From JBGSTR01 sp963707135 (GTDB lineage Bacteria > Pseudomonadota > Gammaproteobacteria > Chromatiales > Chromatiaceae), in NCBI GenBank assembly GCA_963707135.1, contig CAVPOY010000019.1:1-60342 (forward strand): a stretch of 60,342 nucleotides of DNA, given 5' to 3'. Below the pieces are notes generated by a model. That model did no database searches, was not told the DNA's origin, and saw only the letters and a program-made list of their open reading frames with translations. The position numbers and the translations under genes are program-made. This document shows, one piece after another, positions 35,680 to 43,080 of the stretch. Within the stretch, counting starts at the first letter, position 1, and the number at the start of each line of letters is the position of its first letter.

Positions 35680-37851
35680 ATGATCGAACGCGTGGAGATC
35701 GGCGGCCTGAAGGTCGCCAAGCCCTTGTACGACCTGATCCGGGACGAGATCGCGCCCGGCACCGGGATCGACCCGGATGGCTTCTGGAAATCCTTCGGGG
35801 AGGTCGTGGGCGAGCTGGGACCCAGGAACCGGGCGCTGCTCGATAAACGCGACCAGTTGCAGGCGAAGATCGACGCCTGGCACATTGCGCATCGCGGCCA
35901 GACGATCGACATGGGCGCCTACCGCGCGTTTCTCTCGGACATCGGGTACCTGGTACCCGAGGGTCCGGACTTCGCGGTGACCACCGCGAACATAGACCCG
36001 GAGATCGGCTCAGTCGCCGGCCCGCAGCTGGTGGTACCAGTCAACAATGCCCGCTACGCCCTGAATGCCGCAAACGCGCGCTGGGGCAGCCTATACGACG
36101 CCCTGTACGGCACGGACGTCATCCCGGACACCAACGGCCTCGAACGCGGCAAGGACTACAATCCCCGGCGCGGCGCCGAGGTGATTGCCCGCGCTGCCGC
36201 CTTCCTGAGCGAGGCGGCGCCGCTGAAGCGCGGCAAGCACGGCGAGGCCTGCGGCTACCGGGTCGACAACGGTCAGCTGGTCGTGTCCCTGCCCGACAAC
36301 AGCGAGGCGACACTGGCCGACCCCGAGAAGTTCGCCGGCTACCGCGGCGACCCGAACGCCCCGTCGGCGATCCTGCTGGTCAACCACGGACTTCACATCG
36401 AGATTCAGATCGACCGCGATCACGCCGTCGGCAAGGACAGCCCGGCCGGCGTCGCCGACGTGCTGCTCGAATCCGCGGTGACCACGATCCAGGACTGCGA
36501 GGACTCGGTCGCCGCCGTCGACACCGAGGACAAGGTCGGCGTCTACCGCAACTGGCTTGGCCTGATGAAGGGCACCCTGACCGCGAGCTTCAGCAAGGGC
36601 GGCCGGATGCTGGATCGGGCGCTGGAGCCCGATCGGACCTACACGACCCCGAACGGCGGCGAAATGACCCTGCCCGGCCGGGCGCTGATGCTGGTGCGCA
36701 ACGTCGGGCACCTGATGACCAACGACGCCGTGCTGACCGCCGACGGGAGCGAGATTCCCGAGGGCATGCTGGACGGCATGGTCACCTCGCTCTGCGCGCT
36801 GCATGACGTCGGAGCGTCCGGCAGGCACCAGAATTCGCGCGCCGGGAGCGTCTACATCGTCAAGCCGAAGATGCACGGGCCGGACGAGGTCCAGCTGACC
36901 GTGGACCTGTTCGCCCGGATCGAGGATGCGCTCGGGCTCGCGCGCAATACGCTGAAGCTCGGCATCATGGACGAGGAGCGCCGCACCACGGTCAACCTGA
37001 AAGAGTGCATTCGGGTCGCCAAGGACCGGGTGATCTTCATCAACACCGGCTTCCTGGACCGCACCGGAGACGAGATACACACCGACATGGAAGCCGGTCC
37101 GGTACTGCGCAAGGGCGCCATGAAGACCGCCCCCTGGTTGCTCGCCTACGAGGACTGGAACGTCGACGTCGGACTGGCCTGCGGGCTGCCCGGGCACGCG
37201 CAAATCGGCAAGGGCATGTGGACCATGCCCGATGAGATGCGCGCGATGGTCGAAACCAAGGCGGGCCACCCCAAGGCCGGCGCGAATTGCGCCTGGGTGC
37301 CCTCCCCGACCGCCGCGACCCTGCACGCCATGCACTACCATCAGGTGGACGTGGCCGCGGTTCAGGCCGCCCTCGCGGCGGGCGGACGCCGCGCCAGCCT
37401 CGACACCATCCTGCAGATCCCGCTCGACCCGGATCGCGCCTGGACCAATGAGGAGATCCAGCAGGAGCTCGACAACAACTGCCAGGGTATCCTGGGCTAC
37501 GTGGTGCGCTGGGTCGACCAGGGGGTGGGCTGTTCCAAGGTGCCCGACATCTCCAATATCGGGCTGATGGAGGACCGCGCGACCCTGCGCATCTCGAGCC
37601 AGCACGTGGCGAACTGGGTCCACCACGGCGTTGTCTCGCCCGACGGCGTCATGGAGTCCCTGAAGCGCATGGCGGCCGTCGTCGATCAACAGAACGCCGG
37701 CGATCCCCTGTACCGGCGGATGTCGCCCGGCTTCGACGGGATCGCCTTCAAGGCCGCGCACGACCTGATTTTCAAGGGGCGCGAAGTCCCGAATGGCTAC
37801 ACGGAACCGACCCTGCACGCCATGCGCAAGCGGCTCAAGGGGCAGGGCTGA
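35680..37851 (+). CDS. glcB: Malate synthase G
   Basis: 723 residues, the length normal for the G isoform. It condenses glyoxylate with acetyl-CoA to malate. Recognisable stretches include ETTIQDCEDSVAAVD-type sequence (TTIQDCEDSVAAVDTEDK), NVGHLMTNDAVL, SVYIVKPKMHGPDEV, and GFLDRTGDEIHTDMEAGP. The cysteine after EAGANCAWVPSPTAATLHA-type sequence is present as well. A GGAGACGGAGAC ribosome region precedes the ATG. No isocitrate lyase gene is in the window, so glyoxylate could also come from glycolate. Confidence 0.97.
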   Translation: MIERVEIGGLKVAKPLYDLIRDEIAPGTGIDPDGFWKSFGEVVGELGPRNRALLDKRDQLQAKIDAWHIAHRGQTIDMGAYRAFLSDIGYLVPEGPDFAVTTANIDPEIGSVAGPQLVVPVNNARYALNAANARWGSLYDALYGTDVIPDTNGLERGKDYNPRRGAEVIARAAAFLSEAAPLKRGKHGEACGYRVDNGQLVVSLPDNSEATLADPEKFAGYRGDPNAPSAILLVNHGLHIEIQIDRDHAVGKDSPAGVADVLLESAVTTIQDCEDSVAAVDTEDKVGVYRNWLGLMKGTLTASFSKGGRMLDRALEPDRTYTTPNGGEMTLPGRALMLVRNVGHLMTNDAVLTADGSEIPEGMLDGMVTSLCALHDVGASGRHQNSRAGSVYIVKPKMHGPDEVQLTVDLFARIEDALGLARNTLKLGIMDEERRTTVNLKECIRVAKDRVIFINTGFLDRTGDEIHTDMEAGPVLRKGAMKTAPWLLAYEDWNVDVGLACGLPGHAQIGKGMWTMPDEMRAMVETKAGHPKAGANCAWVPSPTAATLHAMHYHQVDVAAVQAALAAGGRRASLDTILQIPLDPDRAWTNEEIQQELDNNCQGILGYVVRWVDQGVGCSKVPDISNIGLMEDRATLRISSQHVANWVHHGVVSPDGVMESLKRMAAVVDQQNAGDPLYRRMSPGFDGIAFKAAHDLIFKGREVPNGYTEPTLHAMRKRLKGQG

Positions 37852-37867
37852 GACACTGGCTGGCCAC

Positions 37868-37893
37868 GGCCCCGGCCTAGCCTGGTCGGGGCC
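37868..37893 (+). terminator. Hairpin after malate synthase G
   Basis: GGCCCCG pairs with CGGGGCC around a 12-base loop, 17 bases past the stop. The only T-run (TTTT) lies about 20 bases further, so termination may be weak or Rho-assisted. Confidence 0.4.
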
Positions 37894-38100
37894 CCGAGCC
37901 GACAGATTGCAGTTTTATTGATCTGAGTTCGGTACAAAGGCGGCTCGCCGGGTCCATTATCGGCGGGCATCGCATTGACAATCGCGCACACAGGTGATTT
38001 AGACGCCTGACGGGACTCTAACAGGGACTCAACGCCAGCGGACAGGCGCATTCAGACACCAAAGCCGTACCAAGTCCACCGAAGGGTGGAGGAGCAAAAA

Positions 38101-38442
38101 ATGTCCGCTACGCAGATTGCCGGCCGGGAGGTCCAGTTCAACGCCAAAGGTCATTTGGCGAGCTTCGACGACTGGGACCGGGAGCTGGCCGAGGCGCTGG
38201 CTGCAGGCGAAGGCCTGACCCTGACCGAATGCCACTGGGCCGTCATCGATTTCCTGCGCGACTTCTACGAGACTCACGAGATCCCACCGTCGCCGCGCGT
38301 GGTCGTGAAGGCGATTGGCCACGAGCTCTCGGAGCACAGCCCCTGCACCCGCAAGCACCTCGACGGGCTGTTCCCGAACGGCGGCTGCAAGCAGGCCTGC
38401 CGCATCTCCGGCCTGCCGGTCTACTACTGCCACGCCTGCTGA
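38101..38442 (+). CDS. DsrC/TusE-family sulphur-carrier-like protein with a cysteine-rich C-terminal arm
   Basis: 113 residues from the ATG at 38101; the frame opens earlier, but the GGAGGAG just before this ATG is its ribosome site. The fold segments match DsrC/TusE: NAKGHLASFDDWDRELAEALA, LTECHWAVIDFLRDFY, PSPRVVVKAIGHEL, LFPNGGCKQAC. DsrC proteins carry sulphur on two C-terminal cysteines spaced C-x10-C. Here the arm reads CRISGLPVYYCHAC, so the spacings are x9 and x12, with further cysteines in GGC and SPC, five in all. The protein may be a sulphur carrier with altered redox chemistry or a regulatory relative. No dsr or tus partners lie in the window. It is not obviously cotranscribed with its neighbours. 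Confidence 0.85.
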   Translation: MSATQIAGREVQFNAKGHLASFDDWDRELAEALAAGEGLTLTECHWAVIDFLRDFYETHEIPPSPRVVVKAIGHELSEHSPCTRKHLDGLFPNGGCKQACRISGLPVYYCHAC

Positions 38443-38699
38443 TCGCCCGCGGGATCCAAGAGTAGGATCCTCCAAGGCAGCCACAGCGTCCAATCGCCCC
38501 CGGCGCCATCCGCGCCGGTGGCTATCCGTGTTTTGTGCTCAGTCTCTTCGAAGGAAGCGCGGATTTCTTGCGCTTCCAGCGCGATCCGGAAACCGCATTC
38601 TGAATGTCTATCTGGTAGAGGGCCGAAAGCTGCCCCAGGGCGAACCTGCTCGAGGACCTTGGGATCCCGCTGACGCGCTACAGCCTCAGGGGCAACGCG

Positions 38700-38990
38700 A
38701 TGGCCGACGAAGCTACCGGAATCCTGTTCGTGGACACCGCGCTGCTCAAGTCCCTGGTGACGGCGGCAATCGTCTTCACCGAGACCGACCTGGATACGAT
38801 CGCGGCGGTCGGCGCGATACGGGCCAGGGGCATCGACAGCTTCCGGCAGGTCTGGGACCCGGCGCTGCTGGCCCAGTCACCCCTTAGCGTTTACGGCGGC
38901 TCTGAGCCCTCGACCGACGCGAGCATCGCGATGTTCCATCTGCTGCTCGCGTCCGAGTGCGCCAACCTCAAGGCCCGGCAGGGAGGTTAG
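38700..38990 (+). CDS. Unknown protein, first gene of a three-gene operon
   Basis: 96 residues from the ATG at 38700, with a weak CAGGGG site upstream. The frame is open for another ~28 codons upstream (ANLLEDLGIPLTRYSLRGNA) without a standard start, so the true start may be earlier or the gene truncated. The sequence (ILFVDTALLKSLVTAAIVFTETDLDTIAAVG) suggests an alpha-beta domain. I do not recognise it. It ends two bases before the next start. Confidence 0.5.
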   Translation: MADEATGILFVDTALLKSLVTAAIVFTETDLDTIAAVGAIRARGIDSFRQVWDPALLAQSPLSVYGGSEPSTDASIAMFHLLLASECANLKARQGG

Positions 38991-38992
38991 CG

Positions 38993-39496
38993 ATGTGGCT
39001 CCCCCGTTCAGGTCTGTCCGGGATCCTGCCTGGCCGGTTGCGCTGGCGCACGGCGACATTGACCTGTTTGGCGCCGTTGCCGGCACTCGCGGCGCGGGCG
39101 GACGCACTTGCCGATAAACTCGCCAGCCCGGCCCTCAACGAGTCCTTCACGAGCTATTACGAAGCGTTGGACGGGTTCGGAGCGGAGGACCTGGCGCTCG
39201 AGCTGACCGAGACCATCGAGGACACCCTGACCGGCGGGAGCCACCTGACTCGAGCCTCACTGGACTACAAGCGGCGACAGATCGAGGACGACCTGATGGC
39301 GCGGACACGGGCGAAGGTCTGCGGCCAGGCCGAACCAGCGACCCTGGACGTCCGCACCGCTTGCGCAGGAGGCACGCTCGACGCGGCGGACGCGGCCGGC
39401 GCGGCCATCGAGGCTGCCGGTCCGGGCATGATCTCGGCCGTATGTGCGCGGATCGTCGCGGAGCGCTCGGTTTCGGTGTGGTGCGCGGACCGCTGA
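38993..39496 (+). CDS. Exported protein of unknown function
   Basis: 167 residues from the ATG at 38993, chosen for its GGGAGG ribosome site and the signal-peptide-like start (RWRTATLTCLAPLPALAARA). The mature part is mostly helical (ADKLASPALNESFTSYYEALDGFGAEDLALELTET) and has four cysteines in its second half (KVCGQ, TACAG, AVCAR, VWCAD), which could form two disulphides. No family is recognised. It overlaps the next gene by 16 bases. Confidence 0.6.
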   Translation: MWLPRSGLSGILPGRLRWRTATLTCLAPLPALAARADALADKLASPALNESFTSYYEALDGFGAEDLALELTETIEDTLTGGSHLTRASLDYKRRQIEDDLMARTRAKVCGQAEPATLDVRTACAGGTLDAADAAGAAIEAAGPGMISAVCARIVAERSVSVWCADR

Positions 39497-40059
39497 CCGG
39501 CCGAACCCCGGAACTGCGGCGCTTTCGATCGCTCGCACTGCTCGCGCTGTTGGCGCTCGCCCCGCCGCAGCAAATCGAAGGCGGTGAACGGCTCACGGCC
39601 GCCGAAGCCTATGGGCGCCTGCGGCAGACGGGCAGCCTGAAATCAGCGACCGTCACCGAGCCGTTCGACCTTGCGGCGCTCGAAGTGGCGAGAGAGGGGA
39701 CCTCGCCGGCCGATGGCTACCGCATCGGGGACATGGTCTTCGAGGGGCCCGTCCTGCTGGTCGGCGCCTCGCTGTCCGCTGACGTCCGCATCAAAGGTAC
39801 CCGCTTCGCGGACGGGCTCAGTCTGCGCAAGTGCCCCGTCCGGACGGTCTCGATACGCGACTCCGACCTGGAAGACCCGGTGGCCATGGAGGACTGCCGC
39901 CTCGACGGCTTCGGCCCGTTCGACGGCAACCGGCACCTGGGATCGGGACTTCTGCTGCTGGTGACGCTGACGCTGGCGAACACCAGCCCAATGATCAACA
40001 AGCTCATCGGGGAGCTCTTTCCCCGACCCTGGCGCGGCTCGCGCCGGCGACCCGGGTAG
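39481..40059 (+). CDS. Unknown protein with pentapeptide-like coil segment
   Basis: 192 residues from the GTG at 39481, which overlaps the upstream gene by 16 bases. A hydrophobic N-terminal stretch (LALLALLALAPP) suggests export or a membrane anchor. Residues ~75-130 alternate small beta-strands in a pentapeptide or beta-helix manner (VLLVGASLSADVRIKGTRF, then LRKCPVRTVSIRDSDL). A second hydrophobic segment (GLLLLVTLTLAN) lies near the end. No family is recognised. It completes the compact operon starting at 38700. Confidence 0.55.
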   Translation: MRGPLTGRTPELRRFRSLALLALLALAPPQQIEGGERLTAAEAYGRLRQTGSLKSATVTEPFDLAALEVAREGTSPADGYRIGDMVFEGPVLLVGASLSADVRIKGTRFADGLSLRKCPVRTVSIRDSDLEDPVAMEDCRLDGFGPFDGNRHLGSGLLLLVTLTLANTSPMINKLIGELFPRPWRGSRRRPG

Positions 40060-40127
40060 AACAGCCGCAGCGGCTGGTCGGGCCGGGTGCGATCGAATCG
40101 GCGTGAGATCGCTTCCATCCAACAGTA

Positions 40128-41033
40128 CTAGCGAAGGTACTGCGGCACGATCGCGTCGATATCCGCGGCCTTGATTCCAAGCTCCCCGAGCCCGTTGCGG
40201 GAGCAGACGCTGTCCACCTGCAGCGACAGGTAGTTGTCAATCGTGAAGGGCTTTCCGGGCACGAGTTGGAACACGCGGGCCTGCATCTTCGACAGGCCCT
40301 GGCTCAGCCCAACCACCCTCACCCTGCGGCCGATCCGCTCGCCCGTGTACTCAACCAGCTCGCGCAGGCTGAACTCCCGCGGGCCGCAGAGCTCGTAGGT
40401 CTTGCCGGCGCTCGCCGGGTTTCCCAGGGCCCGGACCATCGCCTCGGTGACATCGCCGACGAACACCGGGGCAAAACGGGCATCGGCGCAGGCCAGCGGG
40501 AATGGCCCCGGTACCAGACGCAGCAGCCCCGCGAATCGCAGGAAGAAGCTGTCGCCCGGGCCGAAGATCACCGATGGCCGGAAGCTGGTCACCGCCATAC
40601 CCTGCTCGCTTGCCGCATGGGCCCGCTGCTCGCCGAGCCCCTTGGTGCGCAGGTATTCGCTCGGCCCGTCCTGTGCGTTGGCGTTCAGCGCGCTCATATG
40701 CAGCAGGCGGGTCACGCCAGCTTGGGCAGCCGCCGCGATCGCCGTCTCGACAAACCCGACATGGGTTGCCTCGAAGGTCCGGCCGCCGCCCTCGTTCAGG
40801 ATCCCCACCAGATTCACCAGCGTGCCGCAGCCCTCCAACGGCCCGGCGAGATCATCCGCTCCCCAGCCCGCGACCTCGCGGACCTCGCAACCGGGAACCA
40901 GCCTCAGATGCCTGTGCCGCTCCGGGCGGCGCACCGGTACACGACAGCGGTATCCGGCGCGCGACAGACGGTTCAGCAGATGCTGGCCGACGAATCCGGC
41001 CCCTCCGAGGATGCAGACAGGTTGGTTCTTCAT
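40128..41033 (-). CDS. NAD(P)-binding SDR protein, NDUFA9-like family
   Basis: 301 residues with the nucleotide-binding start CILGGAGFVGQHLLNRL and the atypical extended SDR features LVNLVGILNEGG, HMSALNANAQDGPSEYLRTKGLGE and FRPSVIFGPGDSFF. This matches the bacterial family related to the NDUFA9 subunit of complex I and to epimerases. Members bind NAD(P)H, and many lack the classical catalytic Tyr-Lys pair; here YLRTK is present. Role unknown, possibly in respiratory chain or ubiquinone handling. It is divergent from the TSUP gene at 41212. Confidence 0.9.
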   Translation of the reverse strand: MKNQPVCILGGAGFVGQHLLNRLSRAGYRCRVPVRRPERHRHLRLVPGCEVREVAGWGADDLAGPLEGCGTLVNLVGILNEGGGRTFEATHVGFVETAIAAAAQAGVTRLLHMSALNANAQDGPSEYLRTKGLGEQRAHAASEQGMAVTSFRPSVIFGPGDSFFLRFAGLLRLVPGPFPLACADARFAPVFVGDVTEAMVRALGNPASAGKTYELCGPREFSLRELVEYTGERIGRRVRVVGLSQGLSKMQARVFQLVPGKPFTIDNYLSLQVDSVCSRNGLGELGIKAADIDAIVPQYLR

Positions 41034-41211
41034 GGCGCGATGCGTCTCAGCGGTGGGGCGACCCGTCGCCCGTTGACGAACGACCCGTCACGGTCGGGGG
41101 ACAACTCGACGCGCGGGCTTGAGGCTCTGCCGCTATTATCGACCATTCAGCCACCGAAAGGGGCCGATCAGGGCATCGGCCCCTGCCACATCAGCCGACC
41201 GGGGTCCCGCC

Positions 41212-42006
41212 ATGTCCTTGCTCGAAGTCACCGCGTACCTGGGCACGGGGCTGCTGTCCGGACTGCTCGCGGGCCTGTTCGGGGTCGGCGGCGGGGTCGT
41301 GGTCGTCCCGGCGCTGATCCTGCTGTTCACACATGTGGGATTGGGCGGCGACTGGATCCCACACCTGGCGGTCGGAACCTCGCTGGCGACCATCATAGGC
41401 ACCGGCGCCGCTTCCGCCGCGGCCCACCACCGGCGGGGCAGCGTGCGTTGGGACCTGTTCGCCCGACTCGCCCCCGGAATCGTAATCGGTGCCTGGGCCG
41501 GGGCCTGGCTCGCCGGCGTTCTGCCCGAACTGTGGCTGAAGCGTATCTTTGCGCTCTTCCTCGCATTCGTCGGCCTGCGGATGCTGATTCCGTCACGCCG
41601 GCACGGGACGCGCGCCCTGCCCGGCGCCGCCGGGATCTGGGCCGCCGGGGGCGGAATCGGCGCCCTGTCGGCGCTGGTCGGGATCGGGGGCGGCACGCTC
41701 ACGGTCCCCTTCCTGAACGGTCGCGGGATCGACATGCGCAAGGCGGTGGGGACCTCCGCGGCCTGCGGGCTGCCGATCGCGATAGCGGGCGCGATCGGGT
41801 TCGTTGTCGTGGGCTGGGGACGCGACGGGCTCCCGGCGCTCAGCACCGGTTTCGTCTACTGGCCGGCAGTCGCCGCGATTCTGCTGGCGAGCATGCCGTC
41901 GGCCCCCCTCGGGGCGCGGCTCGCTCACGCGCTGCCGGTCGACCTGTTGAAACGCATCTTCGGCGTGCTGCTGCTGCTCGTCGCCGCGCGCCTCGCGCTC
42001 TCCTGA
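41212..42006 (+). CDS. Second TSUP-family membrane transporter
   Basis: 264 residues from the ATG at 41212, with about eight hydrophobic segments and the paired motifs GLLAGLFGVGGGVVVVPAL and GALSALVGIGGGTLTVPFL. Family members export or import sulphite, sulphonates and related anions. It is more symmetrical than the one at 31312 and is not its close copy. The upstream open frame to 41119 lacks the family sequence. Confidence 0.93.
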   Translation: MSLLEVTAYLGTGLLSGLLAGLFGVGGGVVVVPALILLFTHVGLGGDWIPHLAVGTSLATIIGTGAASAAAHHRRGSVRWDLFARLAPGIVIGAWAGAWLAGVLPELWLKRIFALFLAFVGLRMLIPSRRHGTRALPGAAGIWAAGGGIGALSALVGIGGGTLTVPFLNGRGIDMRKAVGTSAACGLPIAIAGAIGFVVVGWGRDGLPALSTGFVYWPAVAAILLASMPSAPLGARLAHALPVDLLKRIFGVLLLLVAARLALS

Positions 42007-42118
42007 GCCGCGGGTGAGCCGATCGCCCCTCGGGAGATGCGGACCAAAGCCATCCTGGCTCTCGATCAGCTAGCGCTCCTTGAGCCGGACGGGAAACGCA
42101 ATAGATCATTTCCCCCGC

Positions 42119-42691
42119 TCAACCGCCGCCGTCGAGCACCAGCCGGCGGTAGGGGTAGACCTGACCGCTGCGGTCACGCAGGGCCAGTCGGTCCTGATCG
42201 AGCGCGTAGTCGAACTCCAGGCTGACGTCGGCCCGGCTGCTCTCGAGCACGACCCGGTCGCCGCTGACCCGCAGCGTGCCGTCGACGAAACCGCCGTTCG
42301 GCGCGTAGAGCCTGTAGTTGCTCCCCTGCACGATCAGGAGCCCGCCGCCCGCCGCCTCCCAGGTGCCCTCGAGGGGCGATCCCGTCCAGGTTGAAGGCAT
42401 GGACGGGAAGCCGCCCGGAAAGCCGCCCGGAAAGCCGCCGGGAAAGCCGCCGTAACCCGGCGGCCAGCCGGGCACTCCGAATGGGCTGGGCATAGACGGC
42501 ATGCCCATGGATGACGCGGAACGCCCCGAGTCCGAGCTGGAGCCCTTGAAGCCCATCGCGTCCATCATCCGCGTCATGGCGTCGGCCATCGCCTCCGCGC
42601 CCGTGCGGCCCGCGGCGTTGCCGGGCGGAGGCAACAGCACGGCAAGACAAAGCAGGGACGCCGAGAGCAACGGGCGATACAGAACGCGCAT
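42119..42691 (-). CDS. Exported Met/Gly/Pro-rich protein of unknown function
   Basis: 190 residues with a signal peptide (ending NAAG, residue ~28). Residues 30-60 have repeated Met (MADAMTRMMDAMGF, SMGMPSMPS), then GGFP occurs four times in a row, then a C-terminal beta-rich domain (~105-190, LEGTWEAAGGGLLIVQGSNYRLY) that resembles small lipocalin-like or META-like folds. Metal binding by the Met-rich part is possible but unproven. It converges on the TSUP gene. Confidence 0.65.
   Translation of the reverse strand: MRVLYRPLLSASLLCLAVLLPPPGNAAGRTGAEAMADAMTRMMDAMGFKGSSSDSGRSASSMGMPSMPSPFGVPGWPPGYGGFPGGFPGGFPGGFPSMPSTWTGSPLEGTWEAAGGGLLIVQGSNYRLYAPNGGFVDGTLRVSGDRVVLESSRADVSLEFDYALDQDRLALRDRSGQVYPYRRLVLDGGG
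42404..42451 (+). repeat. Four 12-base tandem repeats (GGFP codons)
   Basis: CGGAAAGCCGCC-type units occur four times head to tail, encoding GGFP repeats on the minus strand. Copy number could vary between strains without breaking the frame. Confidence 0.8.
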
Positions 42692-43080
42692 GGTGCTGGT
42701 ATGGTGACGCCTGTTTGACGGATCCCCCCGGTATAATCGATCGTCACGCCGGGTTGTAGTTATTATAAAAGCGAATCGGCGGAAGCGGCTCCGATGTCCC
42801 CGCGAGGTTATCCAGCACGGACCGCCCAGGGGCCCGCCTCAGCCGCGTGCCACCGACGAACGGTCACCGACCCCTTAGCTCAGAACGATAATTTGAAAAC
42901 CAAACAAGCAACGAGCGCGACCGCGTATCAGGCAGTTATCTGGAATTTGACCTTCACCCTTGGGTTGATCCGAGCCGATGCGCCAACACCTTGGGCTTCG
43001 CCGACTCCATTGCGCCTTTGCAGCTCCGGTAGCTGGACTAAGGCTTAACGCCACTTTCACAGGTTCAAGGCCCCGAAATC
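42692..43080. promoter_or_regulatory. 389-base intergenic region with AT-rich promoter-like stretch
   Basis: It lies between the divergent Met/Gly-rich protein gene and the cyclase-like gene. TTGTAGTTATTATAAAAG near 42,753 and GGTATAATCG near 42,730 are AT-rich islands in high-GC surroundings and could serve as -10/-35 elements in either direction. No gene or stable RNA is recognised. Confidence 0.35.

Noticed and set aside
38101..38442. Calling the gene tusE with a role in tRNA 2-thiolation
   Set aside because: The cysteine pattern is unlike TusE and no tusBCD genes are near, so only the family is named.
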